A stretch of DNA of 64,000 bases from Nocardioides kongjuensis (GCF_013409625.1 NZ_JACCBF010000001.1:682001-746000); one strand, 5' to 3'; shown: positions 9,488 through 18,793, numbered from the stretch's first letter. Made by a program: numbers and translations. Notes: generated by a model from the sequence alone, not told the origin.

Positions 9488-10266
9488 TGAGCGACCTCCA
9501 GCCCCCACGCCACCAGGAGGGCCGCGTCGCGGTCGTCACCGGCGCCACGCAGGGCATCGGCCGCGCGATCGCGCTGCGCCTGGCCGCCGAGGGCGCGAAG
9601 GTCGGCGTCAACGGTCGCGCCGACACCGAGCAGATGCGCGAGGTGGTCGAGCTCACCGGTGGCTTCCCGGTCGTCGCCGACATGGCCGACCCGACCTCCG
9701 TGCGGACGGCGTTCGCGAGCGTCGAGCAGGAGCACGGCCCGGTCGACGTGCTGGTCTGCAACGCGGCGTACATGTCGATGAGCCCGCTCCTCGACCAGCC
9801 GCTCGACGACTGGTGGCGCAACATCGACACCAACCTGTCCGGCACCTACCGCTGCGTGCAGTCCGTGCTGCCCGGGATGCGCAGCAAGGGTCGCGGCAAC
9901 ATCGTGATCATCACCTCCGAGTGGGGCGTGGTCGGCTGGCCGAACGCGACGGCGTACGCCTCCTCCAAGGCCGGCCTGATCGCGCTGACGAAGTCGCTCG
10001 GCCGTGAGCTCGCGCCCGAGGACATCACCGTCAACGCGGTCGCCCCCGGCATCATCGACACCCCGCAGCTGCAGGTCGACGCCGACGACGCCGGCCTCAC
10101 GCTCGAGGAGATGCACGTCGAGTACGGCAAGGCCATCCCCGCCGGCCGGATCGGCCGTCCCGAGGAGATCGCCGCCACCGTCGCTCTCCTCGCGCGGCCG
10201 GGACTGAAGGCCTTCGTCGGCCAGACCCTGTCCGCCAACGGCGGCAGCACCCGCGCCCGCGCCTGA
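9487..10266 (+). CDS. SDR family oxidoreductase (second of two)
   Basis: A 259-aa classical SDR, similar in layout to FabG-like enzymes: TGATQGIGR cofactor motif, VCNAAY in place of NNAG, catalytic YASSKAG and NAVAPGIIDTPQ. The start ATG overlaps the previous stop by one base. It is the second of two tandem SDRs; the sequences differ enough that they probably act on different intermediates or form a heteromer. Cofactor preference is not assigned. Confidence 0.9.
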   Translation: MSDLQPPRHQEGRVAVVTGATQGIGRAIALRLAAEGAKVGVNGRADTEQMREVVELTGGFPVVADMADPTSVRTAFASVEQEHGPVDVLVCNAAYMSMSPLLDQPLDDWWRNIDTNLSGTYRCVQSVLPGMRSKGRGNIVIITSEWGVVGWPNATAYASSKAGLIALTKSLGRELAPEDITVNAVAPGIIDTPQLQVDADDAGLTLEEMHVEYGKAIPAGRIGRPEEIAATVALLARPGLKAFVGQTLSANGGSTRARA

Positions 10267-10291
10267 CCGTCCCTCCCCGAAAGGACCACCC

Positions 10292-11188
10292 ATGACCACG
10301 GGTGACGCCACCCTCCCCGCAGCTCCGATCGCCTGGCCGGCCGGCTTCCGCGCGGCCGCCAACCTCGGCTTCGACCTCGACTCCGAGGACGTCGCGCTCA
10401 CCATCGACCCCGGCACCCGCGACCGGCTGTCGGTGATGAGCCACCAGGCGTACGGCGCCCTGACCGGCGTCCCGCGGGTGCTGGACCTGCTCGACCGGTT
10501 CGACCTCAAGGCCACCTTCTTCGCGCCCGGCTACACCGTCGAGCGCTACCCGGACCTGCTGCGCCGGATCCGCGACGCCGGCCACGAGATCGCCCACCAC
10601 GGCTACCTGCATGAGGCCATGGCCGGCCTGTCGTACGACGAGGAGGCGGCCGTCATCGACCGCGGGCTCGAGTCCCTGGAGAAGGTGCTCGGTGTGCGTC
10701 CCGTCGGCTACCGCGCGCCGCTGTGGGAGACGTCGTACTCCACCGCCGAGATCCTGCTCGACCGCGGCTTCCTCTACGACTCGAGCCTGATGGACTCCGA
10801 CCTGCCCTACGAGCTGGCCGAGCGGCCGGGGGAGGGCGCCCGATCGATCGTGGAGATCCCGGTCTCGTGGGCGCTCGACGACTGGGAGCAGTTCGCGTTC
10901 GTGCCCGAGGTCTTCGGTCCCGGCGTGATCGAGGACCCGGCCAAGGCGCTGTCGATGTGGACCGGCGAGCTGACCGAGGCACACCGCTACGAGTCCTGCT
11001 TCACGCTGACGATCCACCCGTTCCTCAGCGGCCGCTTGGGCCGGATCCGCGCGCTGGAGTCGCTCCTCGAGACGATGGCCTCCCTGCCGGACCTGTGGGT
11101 CACGACGTGCGGCGAGATCGCCCGGCACGTGCGCAGCCTGGACCTCGCCCCGCGGGTCTTCCCGCAGCCGGAGATCCCGGGGGCCTGA
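10292..11188 (+). CDS. Polysaccharide deacetylase (NodB/PuuE-like) family hydrolase
   Basis: A 298-aa protein of the carbohydrate esterase 4 fold, cytoplasmic (no signal peptide). Visible are FDLDSEDVAL near residue 27 (metal-binding Asp), the metal-binding EIAHHGYLHE, GYRAPLWE and a late TLTIHPFLSGR with a further His. This soluble subgroup includes the allantoinase PuuE and related amidases rather than cell-wall enzymes, so amide hydrolysis in the same catabolic pathway is more likely than peptidoglycan deacetylation. The start ATG has AAAGGA at 10280-10285. The leaderless PucR gene begins 28 nt downstream. Confidence 0.85.
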   Translation: MTTGDATLPAAPIAWPAGFRAAANLGFDLDSEDVALTIDPGTRDRLSVMSHQAYGALTGVPRVLDLLDRFDLKATFFAPGYTVERYPDLLRRIRDAGHEIAHHGYLHEAMAGLSYDEEAAVIDRGLESLEKVLGVRPVGYRAPLWETSYSTAEILLDRGFLYDSSLMDSDLPYELAERPGEGARSIVEIPVSWALDDWEQFAFVPEVFGPGVIEDPAKALSMWTGELTEAHRYESCFTLTIHPFLSGRLGRIRALESLLETMASLPDLWVTTCGEIARHVRSLDLAPRVFPQPEIPGA

Positions 11189-11204
11189 GCGGGCCGCCGA
11201 GCCC

Positions 11205-11210
11205 TATCCT
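11205..11210 (+). promoter_or_regulatory. -10 box of the leaderless PucR-family gene
   Basis: TATCCT lies 6 nt upstream of the ATG at 11217, with no ribosome binding site between. This is the spacing expected when transcription starts at the A of the ATG, as is common in actinobacteria. Confidence 0.5.
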
Positions 11211-11216
11211 CGCCCC

Positions 11217-12743
11217 ATGGCGATCACCGTCGCGGACCTGCTCGAGATGCAGCACCTGCGGCTGCACCTGGTCTCGGGCAAGGGCGGCGTGGGCCGCTCG
11301 GTGTCGTGGACGCACGGCTCGGACCTGCCCGAGCCGTGGCGCTGGCTGACCGGCGGCGAGCTGCTGCTGACCAACGGGATGTCCTTCCCCGAGGGCGGCG
11401 CCGAGCAGCGTGAGCTGATCGAGAAGCTCGACGAGGCGGGCGCCAGCGCGCTCGCGATCGGCGAGAAGATGTACTGCCCGCCGCTGACCGACGAGCTGCT
11501 CGCGGCCAGCGAGCGGCTCGGGCTCAGCGTGCTGTCGGTGGAGTTCCCGATGCCGTTCGTCGCGATCTCCCAGGCGGTCGCCGCGGCCAACCTGCTCGAG
11601 CAGTCCGACCGGCTCGTGCGCACCGAGAAGATCTACCGGACCGTGCAGCGCATGGTCAGCACCCACGAGGGCACCTCGGTGCTGCGCGAGCCGCTGGCCC
11701 AGGTCCTCGGCTGCGAGGTGCACGTGTGCCACCGCGAGTCGGGGGAGCCGTGGTACCCCGAGGACCCGCGGTTCGACCCGGTCCTCGCCGGGGCGCTGCA
11801 CGAGATCACCCGTGGCACGGCGGACCTGCGGGCCGGGGCGCTCGTCGTACCGCTGTCAGACGGTCGGGACCTGCGGCTGATCGACATCCCGACCCAGCAG
11901 GGTGCGCTGATGGTGCTGGTCTCGCAGGGCCGCAGCCCGGTCGACGCGATCCTCATGCAGCACGCCGTCACCGTGCTCGCCCTCGAGCTGTCCCAGAGCG
12001 TCGTGGCCAACGAGCACCGGCGCCGGATCGGTGCCGAGCTGCTGGGCCAGCTGCTCGAGGGCCGGGTCGAGGCGCGGGCAGCCGGCCGCCAGCTCAAGGG
12101 GCTCGGCGTCGACCCCGCGAAGGCGCGCCTGTACGCCGTCAGCGGCGACGACGTCGGGCGGCTCCGCGACGCCCACATCGCCCTGTGGCGCAACGGGATC
12201 GGCCACGTCGTCACCTACCGCTCCGGCGTGCTCTACGCGCTCGCTCCGCCCGGCGCCGAGGTGCAGGACGTGCTCCGCGCCGACCTCGGACCGCAGGCCC
12301 TGATCGGCGTGAGCGCACCGCTGCGCAACGTCGACCGGGCGCCCGAGGCGCTGCGCGAGTCGGCCTGGGCGCTGCGCGCCGCGGAGGGCTCGGTCGGGCG
12401 CACCTTCCACTACGGCGACGCCAGCCCGATCGTGGGTGTCGGGGGCATCGACGACGCCGCGGCCCTGGTCTCCCGGGTGCTCGGGCCACTGCTGGAGTAC
12501 GAGCGCGTCCACGACACGCCCCTGCTCGCCACCCTCGACGCCTTCCTCGCCCACCAGCGCTCCTGGCAGCGCACCGCCGACGCGCTCCAGGTGCACCGGC
12601 AGACCGTGCTCTACCGGATCCGCAAGGTCGAGGAGATCACCGGTCGCACCACCAGCGAGACCGGCGACATCGCCGAGCTGTGGCTCGCGCTGCGGGCGCA
12701 GTCGCTGCTCACGCCGGCGAAGGGGCCCGCGCCCCGAGGCTGA
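11217..12743 (+). CDS. PucR family transcriptional regulator
   Basis: A 508-aa regulator with an N-terminal PucR-type sensory domain (about residues 8-125), a central CdaR/GGDEF-like region and a C-terminal PucR helix-turn-helix around LATLDAFLAHQRSWQRTADAL and VHRQTVLYRIRKVEEITG. PucR proteins control purine, amino acid or amine catabolism. It sits between the APC-SDR operon and the GMC-ALDH-ureohydrolase operon, both of which have the 17-bp motif at 7213 or 12764, so it is the best local candidate for their regulator. Translation appears to start from a leaderless transcript. Confidence 0.9.
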   Translation: MAITVADLLEMQHLRLHLVSGKGGVGRSVSWTHGSDLPEPWRWLTGGELLLTNGMSFPEGGAEQRELIEKLDEAGASALAIGEKMYCPPLTDELLAASERLGLSVLSVEFPMPFVAISQAVAAANLLEQSDRLVRTEKIYRTVQRMVSTHEGTSVLREPLAQVLGCEVHVCHRESGEPWYPEDPRFDPVLAGALHEITRGTADLRAGALVVPLSDGRDLRLIDIPTQQGALMVLVSQGRSPVDAILMQHAVTVLALELSQSVVANEHRRRIGAELLGQLLEGRVEARAAGRQLKGLGVDPAKARLYAVSGDDVGRLRDAHIALWRNGIGHVVTYRSGVLYALAPPGAEVQDVLRADLGPQALIGVSAPLRNVDRAPEALRESAWALRAAEGSVGRTFHYGDASPIVGVGGIDDAAALVSRVLGPLLEYERVHDTPLLATLDAFLAHQRSWQRTADALQVHRQTVLYRIRKVEEITGRTTSETGDIAELWLALRAQSLLTPAKGPAPRG

Positions 12744-12763
12744 GCCGACCGCTTTCGCGTGGC

Positions 12764-12780
12764 TTGTGCGATCGCACGAA
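12764..12780. promoter_or_regulatory. Candidate operator, copy 2 (TTGTGCGATCGCACGAA)
   Basis: This 17-bp site contains a perfect 12-bp palindrome, GTGCGATCGCAC, flanked by TT and AA. It lies 21 nt after the PucR stop and about 110 nt ahead of the GMC oxidoreductase start. It is the partner of the site at 7213-7229. A second imperfect palindrome, CCAGGTGTGACATCTGG, follows at 12791-12807. Confidence 0.55.
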
Positions 12781-12890
12781 ACCTCTCGTGCCAGGTGTGA
12801 CATCTGGAGGGCAGCGCTGTGACCTGGGTCGCAGGCACTCTGGTCGCACCGGGAAACCGGGGACCACCGATGCGCAGAGGAAGTGTGAAC

Positions 12891-14513
12891 GTGCAGGCAG
12901 CAGTCGAAGACGCCGACGTCCTGATCGTCGGCGCGGGCCCCTCGGGGGCGGTGGCGGCGTACGAGCTGGCCCGACGCGGCTTCAAGGTCGTCTGCCTCGA
13001 GCAGGGTGAGTGGAACCTCCCCGACGACTTCACCGGCGACAAGCCGTCCTGGGAACTGGCCCGCCTCAAGCAGTGGCACCCGAGCCCCAACCGGCGCGGC
13101 AACGACGCCGACTACCCGATCAACGCCGACAACAGCCCGCTCGAGCCGCTGCTGTTCAACGGCGTCGGTGGCAGCAGCATCCTCTACTCGGGCCACTGGG
13201 TCCGCGCCCTCCCGTCGGACTTCCGGGTCAGGACCCTCGACGGGGTGGCCGAGGACTGGCCGTTCACCTACGAGGACCTGCGGCCCTTCTACGACGAGGT
13301 CACCCACCACATCGGCGCCTCCGGACTCGAGGGCGACCCGTCCTACCCCGACGCCCACACCTTCCCGCTGCCGCCGCTGCCGATCGGCAAGGCCGGCCTG
13401 CGCGCCGCCCGCGGCATGGACAAGCTCGGCTGGCACTGGTGGCCGGCGCCCAACGCGATCGCCTCCCGCGCCTTCCGCAACCGTCCCGCCTGCCAGCGCT
13501 ACGGCGCCTGCGAGTCCGGCTGCCCCGCCGGTGCGAAGGCCAGCGCCGACCTGACCTACTGGCCGGACGCGATCGCCGCCGGCGCGGTGCTCGTCACCGG
13601 CGCCCGGGTGCGCACGCTGACCACCAACGAGAACGGCCTGGTCGCCGGGGCGGAGTACGTCGACCGCGACGGCCACTGGCACCACCAGCGTGCGGGCATC
13701 ACGATCCTGGCCGCCAACGGCATCGGCACCCCGCGGATCCTGCTCAACTCCGCCTCCTCCGCGCACCCCGACGGCCTCGCCAACTCCTCCGGCCTGGTCG
13801 GCAAACGGCTGATGATCCACCCGTACGCATCGGTCTACGGCACCTACGACGAGGACCTGGAGAGCCACCTCGGGCCGGCCGGCCAGTCCCTGCAGTCGCT
13901 GCAGTTCTACGAGACCGACGAGTCCCGCGGCTTCGTGCGCGGCGGCAAGTGGAACCTGATGCCGACCCCCGGTCCGCTCAACCGGGTGCTCTGGGAGCCC
14001 GGCACCGACTGGCGCGACGGCTTCGGCAGCAGCTTCCACGACAAGCTCAGCAGCACCTTCGGGCGCACCCTCGAGTGGGGCATCACGACCGAGGACCTGC
14101 CCGAGGAGAGCAACGAGGTCGTCCTCGACCCCGACCTCACCGACTCCGACGGGATCCCGGCCGCCAAGATCAACTACCAGATCACCGAGAACAACGACCG
14201 GCTGCTCGACTTCCACATCGCCCGCGCCGTCGAGGCCCACGAGGCCGCCGGTGCGGTCAGCATCCACGTCGACCGGGTGGTCCGCGACAGCGGCTGGCAC
14301 CTGCTCGGCAGCGCCCGGATGGGCGAGGACCGCACGGACTCCGTCGTCGACCAGTGGGGTCGCTCGCACGACATCGCGAACCTGTTCGTCCTCGACGGAA
14401 GCAACTTCGTCACCTCGACCGGCGTGAACCCGACCGCGACGATCATGGCCGTCGCCCTGCGCGCCGCCCGTCACCTCGCCGACAACCGCGCCAACCAGGT
14501 CTCCGCCTCCTGA
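12891..14513 (+). CDS. GMC family oxidoreductase
   Basis: About 540 aa. The N-terminal FAD motif is VGAGPSGAVAAYELARRG followed by an acidic LEQG. A cysteine cluster (pattern CxxxGxCxxGCPxGAK) at mid-protein and the C-terminal WHLLGSARMG and NPTATIMAVALR segments hold the usual catalytic His region. GMC enzymes oxidise alcohols or sugars to aldehydes or ketones. The following gluconate-dehydrogenase-subunit-3-like protein is the usual partner of membrane-linked GMC dehydrogenases, so electrons may go to the respiratory chain rather than O2. GTG 12891 is chosen because AGAGGAAG sits 7 nt upstream; ATG 12870 and GTG 12819 are in-frame alternatives. Confidence 0.88.
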   Translation: MQAAVEDADVLIVGAGPSGAVAAYELARRGFKVVCLEQGEWNLPDDFTGDKPSWELARLKQWHPSPNRRGNDADYPINADNSPLEPLLFNGVGGSSILYSGHWVRALPSDFRVRTLDGVAEDWPFTYEDLRPFYDEVTHHIGASGLEGDPSYPDAHTFPLPPLPIGKAGLRAARGMDKLGWHWWPAPNAIASRAFRNRPACQRYGACESGCPAGAKASADLTYWPDAIAAGAVLVTGARVRTLTTNENGLVAGAEYVDRDGHWHHQRAGITILAANGIGTPRILLNSASSAHPDGLANSSGLVGKRLMIHPYASVYGTYDEDLESHLGPAGQSLQSLQFYETDESRGFVRGGKWNLMPTPGPLNRVLWEPGTDWRDGFGSSFHDKLSSTFGRTLEWGITTEDLPEESNEVVLDPDLTDSDGIPAAKINYQITENNDRLLDFHIARAVEAHEAAGAVSIHVDRVVRDSGWHLLGSARMGEDRTDSVVDQWGRSHDIANLFVLDGSNFVTSTGVNPTATIMAVALRAARHLADNRANQVSAS

Positions 14514-14543
14514 CGGCCCCGACGGACAGCAAAGGACATCGTG

Positions 14544-14951
14544 ATGCTCGACCCCACCGCTCGTGACCGCCTGGCCATCCTGGCCGACGTCCTGATCCCC
14601 GGCTCGGGTGCGTTCCCGTCCGCGTCGGCGGCCGGCGTGCCCGCCGACCTGATCGACCGCGCCCTGGGCTTCCGCCCGGACCTGGTCCCCGCCTTCACCC
14701 GCGCCCTCGACCTCGCCGACGGCCTGGACGCCGAGGCCGCGCTCGACCTGATCTCGACGGCCCACATCGCCGAGTTCGAGGCACTCTCGACGCTGGTCTC
14801 CGGTGCCTACCTGCAGAGCCCGCAGGTGCAGCAGGCGCTCAGCTACCGCCCGGCGCCGCGCCAGGCCAACGACGACATCGACAGCTACGTCGACATGCTG
14901 GAGGTCGTCGTCGACCGCGGCTTCGACATCCACGGGGCGGACCTGTCGTGA
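14544..14951 (+). CDS. Gluconate 2-dehydrogenase subunit 3-like protein
   Basis: A 135-aa protein with the pattern of the gluconate 2-dehydrogenase subunit 3 family: LADVLIPGSGAFPSASAAGVP near the N-terminus and a C-terminal DMLEVVVDRGFDIHG. These small subunits accompany GMC dehydrogenases. No Tat signal is visible, so the complex may be cytoplasmic, which is unusual for the family. ATG 14544 is preferred (AAGGA at 14532-14536); GTG 14541 is one codon earlier. The stop overlaps the aldehyde dehydrogenase start (GTGA). Confidence 0.82.
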   Translation: MLDPTARDRLAILADVLIPGSGAFPSASAAGVPADLIDRALGFRPDLVPAFTRALDLADGLDAEAALDLISTAHIAEFEALSTLVSGAYLQSPQVQQALSYRPAPRQANDDIDSYVDMLEVVVDRGFDIHGADLS

Positions 14952-16381
14952 CCGTCCTGTCCCACGTCATCGACGGTGCCGCCTGGGACGGCGACGGTCC
15001 CGCGACCCAGGAGGTCGTCGACCCGTCCACCGAGCAGGTCATCGCCCACGCCCGTCGCGGCACCGCTGCGGACGTCGACCGGGCCGTCGGCGCGGCCCGT
15101 CGCGCGAGTGCCGACTGGGGGCGGCGGACGCCGAAGGACCGCGCCGACGCGCTCCTCGCCATCGCCGCGGTGGTCGACGAGCACGCGGCCGAGCTCGCCG
15201 AGCTCGAGTCGCGCAACACCGGCAAGCCGCAGGGCCTCGCCGCCGACGACGTCGCCGGCGCCGCCGACACCTTCCGGTTCATGGCCGGTGCGGTGCGCGC
15301 GCAGGTGGCGCTGGCGGCGGGGGAGTACGTCGAGGGCAGCACCTCGACGATCCTGCGCGAGCCGGTCGGCGTGGTCGGCGCGATCACGCCGTGGAACTAC
15401 CCGCTGCTGATGGCCGCCTGGAAGCTCGGGCCGATCCTCGCCGCAGGCAACACCTGCGTGCTGAAGCCCTCCGAGCAGACCCCGCTCAGCACCTTGCGGC
15501 TGGCCGAGCTGGTCGCCGACGTCCTGCCCGCCGGTGTCCTCAACGTCGTCACCGGCGACGGTGCCGTCGTCGGCGCCGCCATCGCCACCCACCCGGGCAT
15601 CGACCTGGTCTCCGTCACCGGCAGCGTCCGCAGCGGGCAGGCCGTCGCGGCCGCCGCGGCCGCCACCCTCAAGCGGGTCCACCTCGAGCTCGGCGGCAAG
15701 GCACCGGTCCTCGTCTTCGCCGACGCCGACCTCGACGCGGTCGCCGACGGCATCGTGTTCGCGGGCTTCGGCAACAGCGGCCAGGACTGCGGCGCCGCCT
15801 GCCGGGTCCTCGTCGACGCCGCCGTCCACGACGACCTCGTCGCCCGCCTCGTCAAGCGGGTCGAGGCGATGGTCGTCGGCGCCCCGACCGAGGGGGAGGA
15901 CGTCGAGATGGGCCCGCTCGTCTCCCGCGAGCACCACGCCCGCGTCGTCGCCGCCCTCCAGCGTGCCCACGCCGACGGCGCCCGTGCCGCGGTGGGCGGC
16001 AAGGTCCCCGACCGGCCCGGCTTCTTCGTCGAGCCCACCGTGCTCGTCGACATCCCGGCCGGTGCCGCCTGCACGACCGAGGAGATCTTCGGCCCGGTCG
16101 TCACCATCGAGACCTTCACCGACGAGGACGCGGCGATCGCCGCGGCCAACGCCACGCCGTACGGCCTCTCGGCCTCGGTGTGGACCGAGAACGCCCGCCG
16201 GGCAGCGGGCGTTCCGAGCAGGCTGGACTTCGGGACCGTCTGGGTCAACGACCACCTCGCCTTCGCCACGGAGATGCCGTGGGGCGGCTTCAAGTCATCC
16301 GGCTACGGCCGCGACCTGTCGGCGTACGCGCTCGACGACTACTCACGCACCAAGCACGTCATGGTCAAGCACCACGCGTGA
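14948..16381 (+). CDS. Aldehyde dehydrogenase (aminoaldehyde/betaine-aldehyde type)
   Basis: A 477-aa NAD-dependent aldehyde dehydrogenase. Visible motifs are PWNYPLLMAAWKLGPILAAG, the glutamate motif LELGGKAP, the catalytic cysteine region GNSGQDCGAACRV and EEIFGPVV near the C-terminus. The GQDC context resembles gamma-aminobutyraldehyde and betaine-aldehyde dehydrogenases. It probably oxidises the aldehyde formed by the GMC enzyme to a carboxylic acid. The GTG start overlaps the previous stop. Confidence 0.92.
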   Translation: MTVLSHVIDGAAWDGDGPATQEVVDPSTEQVIAHARRGTAADVDRAVGAARRASADWGRRTPKDRADALLAIAAVVDEHAAELAELESRNTGKPQGLAADDVAGAADTFRFMAGAVRAQVALAAGEYVEGSTSTILREPVGVVGAITPWNYPLLMAAWKLGPILAAGNTCVLKPSEQTPLSTLRLAELVADVLPAGVLNVVTGDGAVVGAAIATHPGIDLVSVTGSVRSGQAVAAAAAATLKRVHLELGGKAPVLVFADADLDAVADGIVFAGFGNSGQDCGAACRVLVDAAVHDDLVARLVKRVEAMVVGAPTEGEDVEMGPLVSREHHARVVAALQRAHADGARAAVGGKVPDRPGFFVEPTVLVDIPAGAACTTEEIFGPVVTIETFTDEDAAIAAANATPYGLSASVWTENARRAAGVPSRLDFGTVWVNDHLAFATEMPWGGFKSSGYGRDLSAYALDDYSRTKHVMVKHHA

Positions 16382-16406
16382 CCCTCAGCAGCGAAGGAAC
16401 ACCGCC

Positions 16407-17816
16407 ATGTCGCAGGAAAGCACGCTCGTCGAAGGCCTGACGATCCAACCGGTGCCGGAGTCGCAGCGCACCGGCAAGGTCCAGCACCTGTTCTCCTTCT
16501 GGTTCACCGTCCAGATCATCCCGCTCGCCGTCGTCACCGGCCTGCTGGGGCCGACCATCTTCGGCCTCGACGTGGGCTCGACGATCCTCGCGATCATCTC
16601 CGGCAGCCTCGTCGGCGCGGTGTTCATGGCTCTGCACTCCGCCCAGGGCTCGAAGCTCGGCGTACCGCAGATGATCCAGGCCCGGGCGCAGTTCGGCATG
16701 TACGGCTCGGTCCCGATCACCGTGATCGTGGTGCTGATCTACGTCGGCTGGATCGTCTCGCTGATGGTGCTGGCGCAGCAGACCTTGAGCGCGGTGTTCA
16801 CGGGCCTCGGCCACACCGCCGGCCTGCTGCTCAGCACCGCGCTGACCCTGACCGCCGTCGTGGTCGGCTACCAGCTGATCCTCCGGTTCAACCGGATCAT
16901 GGTCTGGCTCTCCGGGCTGGCGCTCGTGCTGACGCTCGTCTACACCGGCATGGAGGCCGGTGACGGCGGCGCCAGCATCACCGGCGCCGGCGGCTCGTTC
17001 AGCTGGGCCGGCTTCCTCGGCATGGCCTCGGTCGTCGGCGTGTGGCAGCTGTCCTACGCGCCGTACGTCTCCGACTACTCGCGCTACCTGCCCTCCAGCA
17101 CCGGCACCCGTCCGGCGTTCTGGTACACCTACGCCGGCACCGTGCTCGGCGTGATCGGGGCGATGACCGTCGGCGCCTTCCTGGTCGCCGGCCTCGGTGC
17201 GGACGGCGTGCTCGCCGACCTCGACAACATCATGCCGAAGCCCGTGTTCGTCTTCGTGATGCTGGCGTTCTTCCTCGGCGCGATCGACGCCGGCGTGATC
17301 AACATGTACGGCTCGTCGCTGTGCGTGCTGACCTGCATCCAGACCTTCCGGCTGAACTGGGCGCCGCGGGCCTCCGCCCGCCACATCACCGCCGTGGTGC
17401 TCGCGATCGCCGTCTTCGTCGCCTCCACGACCGTCTCCGACGACTTCATGGCCGACTACACCAACTTCATCCTGGTCCTCGCCTACCTGCTGGTGCCGTG
17501 GAGCATCATCAACCTCGTCGACTACTACCTGGTCCACAAGGGCCACTACGACCCCGACTCGTTCAGCGACCCGAAGAGCGGCTACGGCTCCTTCAACGTG
17601 CCCGCCCTGGTCAGCTACGTCCTGGGCTGCCTGGTGCAGATCCCGTTCATGTCGACGACCCTCTACGTCGGCGCGATCGCCAAGCAGACCGGCGCCGTCG
17701 ACACGTCGTGGATCGTCGGGAGCGTCGCGACGTTCTTCATCTATCTCGGCCTGCTGCGGCTCTGGCGCCGGCAGTCGGCCACCCTCCTCGCCCGTGAAAC
17801 GGAGATGTCTGCATGA
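16407..17816 (+). CDS. NCS1 family nucleobase/hydantoin-type permease
   Basis: A 469-aa polytopic membrane protein with about 12 hydrophobic segments, of the purine-cytosine permease (NCS1) family; the N-terminal FSFWFTVQIIPLAVVTGLLG and mid-protein YAPYVSDYSRYLP segments are typical. NCS1 carriers import cytosine, purines, allantoin, hydantoins or related amides. ATG 16407 has GAAGGA at 16393-16398. The stop overlaps the ureohydrolase start (ATGA). It is the most likely uptake system for this operon's substrate. Confidence 0.9.
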   Translation: MSQESTLVEGLTIQPVPESQRTGKVQHLFSFWFTVQIIPLAVVTGLLGPTIFGLDVGSTILAIISGSLVGAVFMALHSAQGSKLGVPQMIQARAQFGMYGSVPITVIVVLIYVGWIVSLMVLAQQTLSAVFTGLGHTAGLLLSTALTLTAVVVGYQLILRFNRIMVWLSGLALVLTLVYTGMEAGDGGASITGAGGSFSWAGFLGMASVVGVWQLSYAPYVSDYSRYLPSSTGTRPAFWYTYAGTVLGVIGAMTVGAFLVAGLGADGVLADLDNIMPKPVFVFVMLAFFLGAIDAGVINMYGSSLCVLTCIQTFRLNWAPRASARHITAVVLAIAVFVASTTVSDDFMADYTNFILVLAYLLVPWSIINLVDYYLVHKGHYDPDSFSDPKSGYGSFNVPALVSYVLGCLVQIPFMSTTLYVGAIAKQTGAVDTSWIVGSVATFFIYLGLLRLWRRQSATLLARETEMSA

Positions 17817-18793
17817 GCAACCGCGTGAGCACGCACCAGCCGATCGGCGCCCTCGAGGCGACCAAGGTCCCGCGGTACGCCGGTCTCGGCACGTTCGCGC
17901 GGATCCCGTTGATCGAGTCGGTGCCCGACTACGACGTCGCGATCCTCGGCGTCCCGTTCGACGGCGGTACGTCGTACCGGCCCGGTGCCCGGTTCGGCCC
18001 GATGGGCATCCGCCAGGCCTCGCGCCACCTGCGGCCGCGCTTCCACGTCGAGCTCGACACCGCGCCCCTGGACGAGTTCCAGGTGGTCGACGCGGGCGAC
18101 GTGCCGTGCACGCCGTTCAACATCGAGGAGGCCATGCAGCAGATCGAGGACATGGCCCGCGACGTCCACGGCCAGGCGGGCCGCCGGATCGTCACCCTCG
18201 GCGGCGACCACACCGTCGCCCTGCCGATGCTGCGCGCCGCACACGCCCAGCACGGCCGGATCGCGCTGATCCACTTCGACGCCCACCTCGACACCTGGGA
18301 CACCTACTTCAAGGCGCCGATCACCCACGGCACCGTCTTCCGCCGGGCCTTCGAGGAGGGCCTGCTGGCCGAGGACAGGTCGATCCACATCGGCATCCGC
18401 GGTCCGATCTACGACAAGATGGACCTGGTCGACGACGCGTCCTTCGGGTTCCGGATCATCCGCGCCGGCGACCTCGACTTCCTCGGCATCGAGGGTGCCG
18501 CCGAGCAGGTCCGGCAGCGGGTCGGCGACGCGCCGGTCTACATCTCGATCGACATCGACGTCCTGGACCCGGCCTTCGCGCCCGGCACCGGCACGCCGGA
18601 GATGGGCGGGCTCAACAGCCGCGAGCTGCTGCACGTGCTGCGCCGGCTGGACGGGCTCAACATCATCGGCGCCGACGTCGTCGAGACTGCTCCGGACTAC
18701 GACCACGCGGAGATCACGTGCGTCGCTGCGGCGACCGTCGCCTTCGACCTGGTGACCCTGATGAGCAAGACGCCCTCTTCCGTCACCTCCTGA
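17813..18793 (+). CDS. Agmatinase-family ureohydrolase
   Basis: A 326-aa manganese ureohydrolase of the arginase/agmatinase superfamily. All metal-ligand motifs are intact: GGDHTVALP, HFDAHLDTWD and SIDIDVLDPAFAPG. It hydrolyses a guanidino compound to an amine plus urea; agmatinase, guanidinobutyrase, guanidinoacetase-like and guanidine hydrolase activities share this fold and cannot be separated by eye. It ends the GMC-ALDH-NCS1 operon, which makes a guanidino acid a more natural substrate than agmatine. A glycine riboswitch begins about 50 nt after its stop. Confidence 0.88.
   Translation: MSNRVSTHQPIGALEATKVPRYAGLGTFARIPLIESVPDYDVAILGVPFDGGTSYRPGARFGPMGIRQASRHLRPRFHVELDTAPLDEFQVVDAGDVPCTPFNIEEAMQQIEDMARDVHGQAGRRIVTLGGDHTVALPMLRAAHAQHGRIALIHFDAHLDTWDTYFKAPITHGTVFRRAFEEGLLAEDRSIHIGIRGPIYDKMDLVDDASFGFRIIRAGDLDFLGIEGAAEQVRQRVGDAPVYISIDIDVLDPAFAPGTGTPEMGGLNSRELLHVLRRLDGLNIIGADVVETAPDYDHAEITCVAAATVAFDLVTLMSKTPSSVTS

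Noticed and set aside
11856..14933. 1025-codon open frame on the minus strand
   Set aside because: It runs antisense to the PucR, GMC and partner genes. Its Arg/Gly/Val/Asp-rich composition is the mirror of high-GC codon bias and shows no domain.
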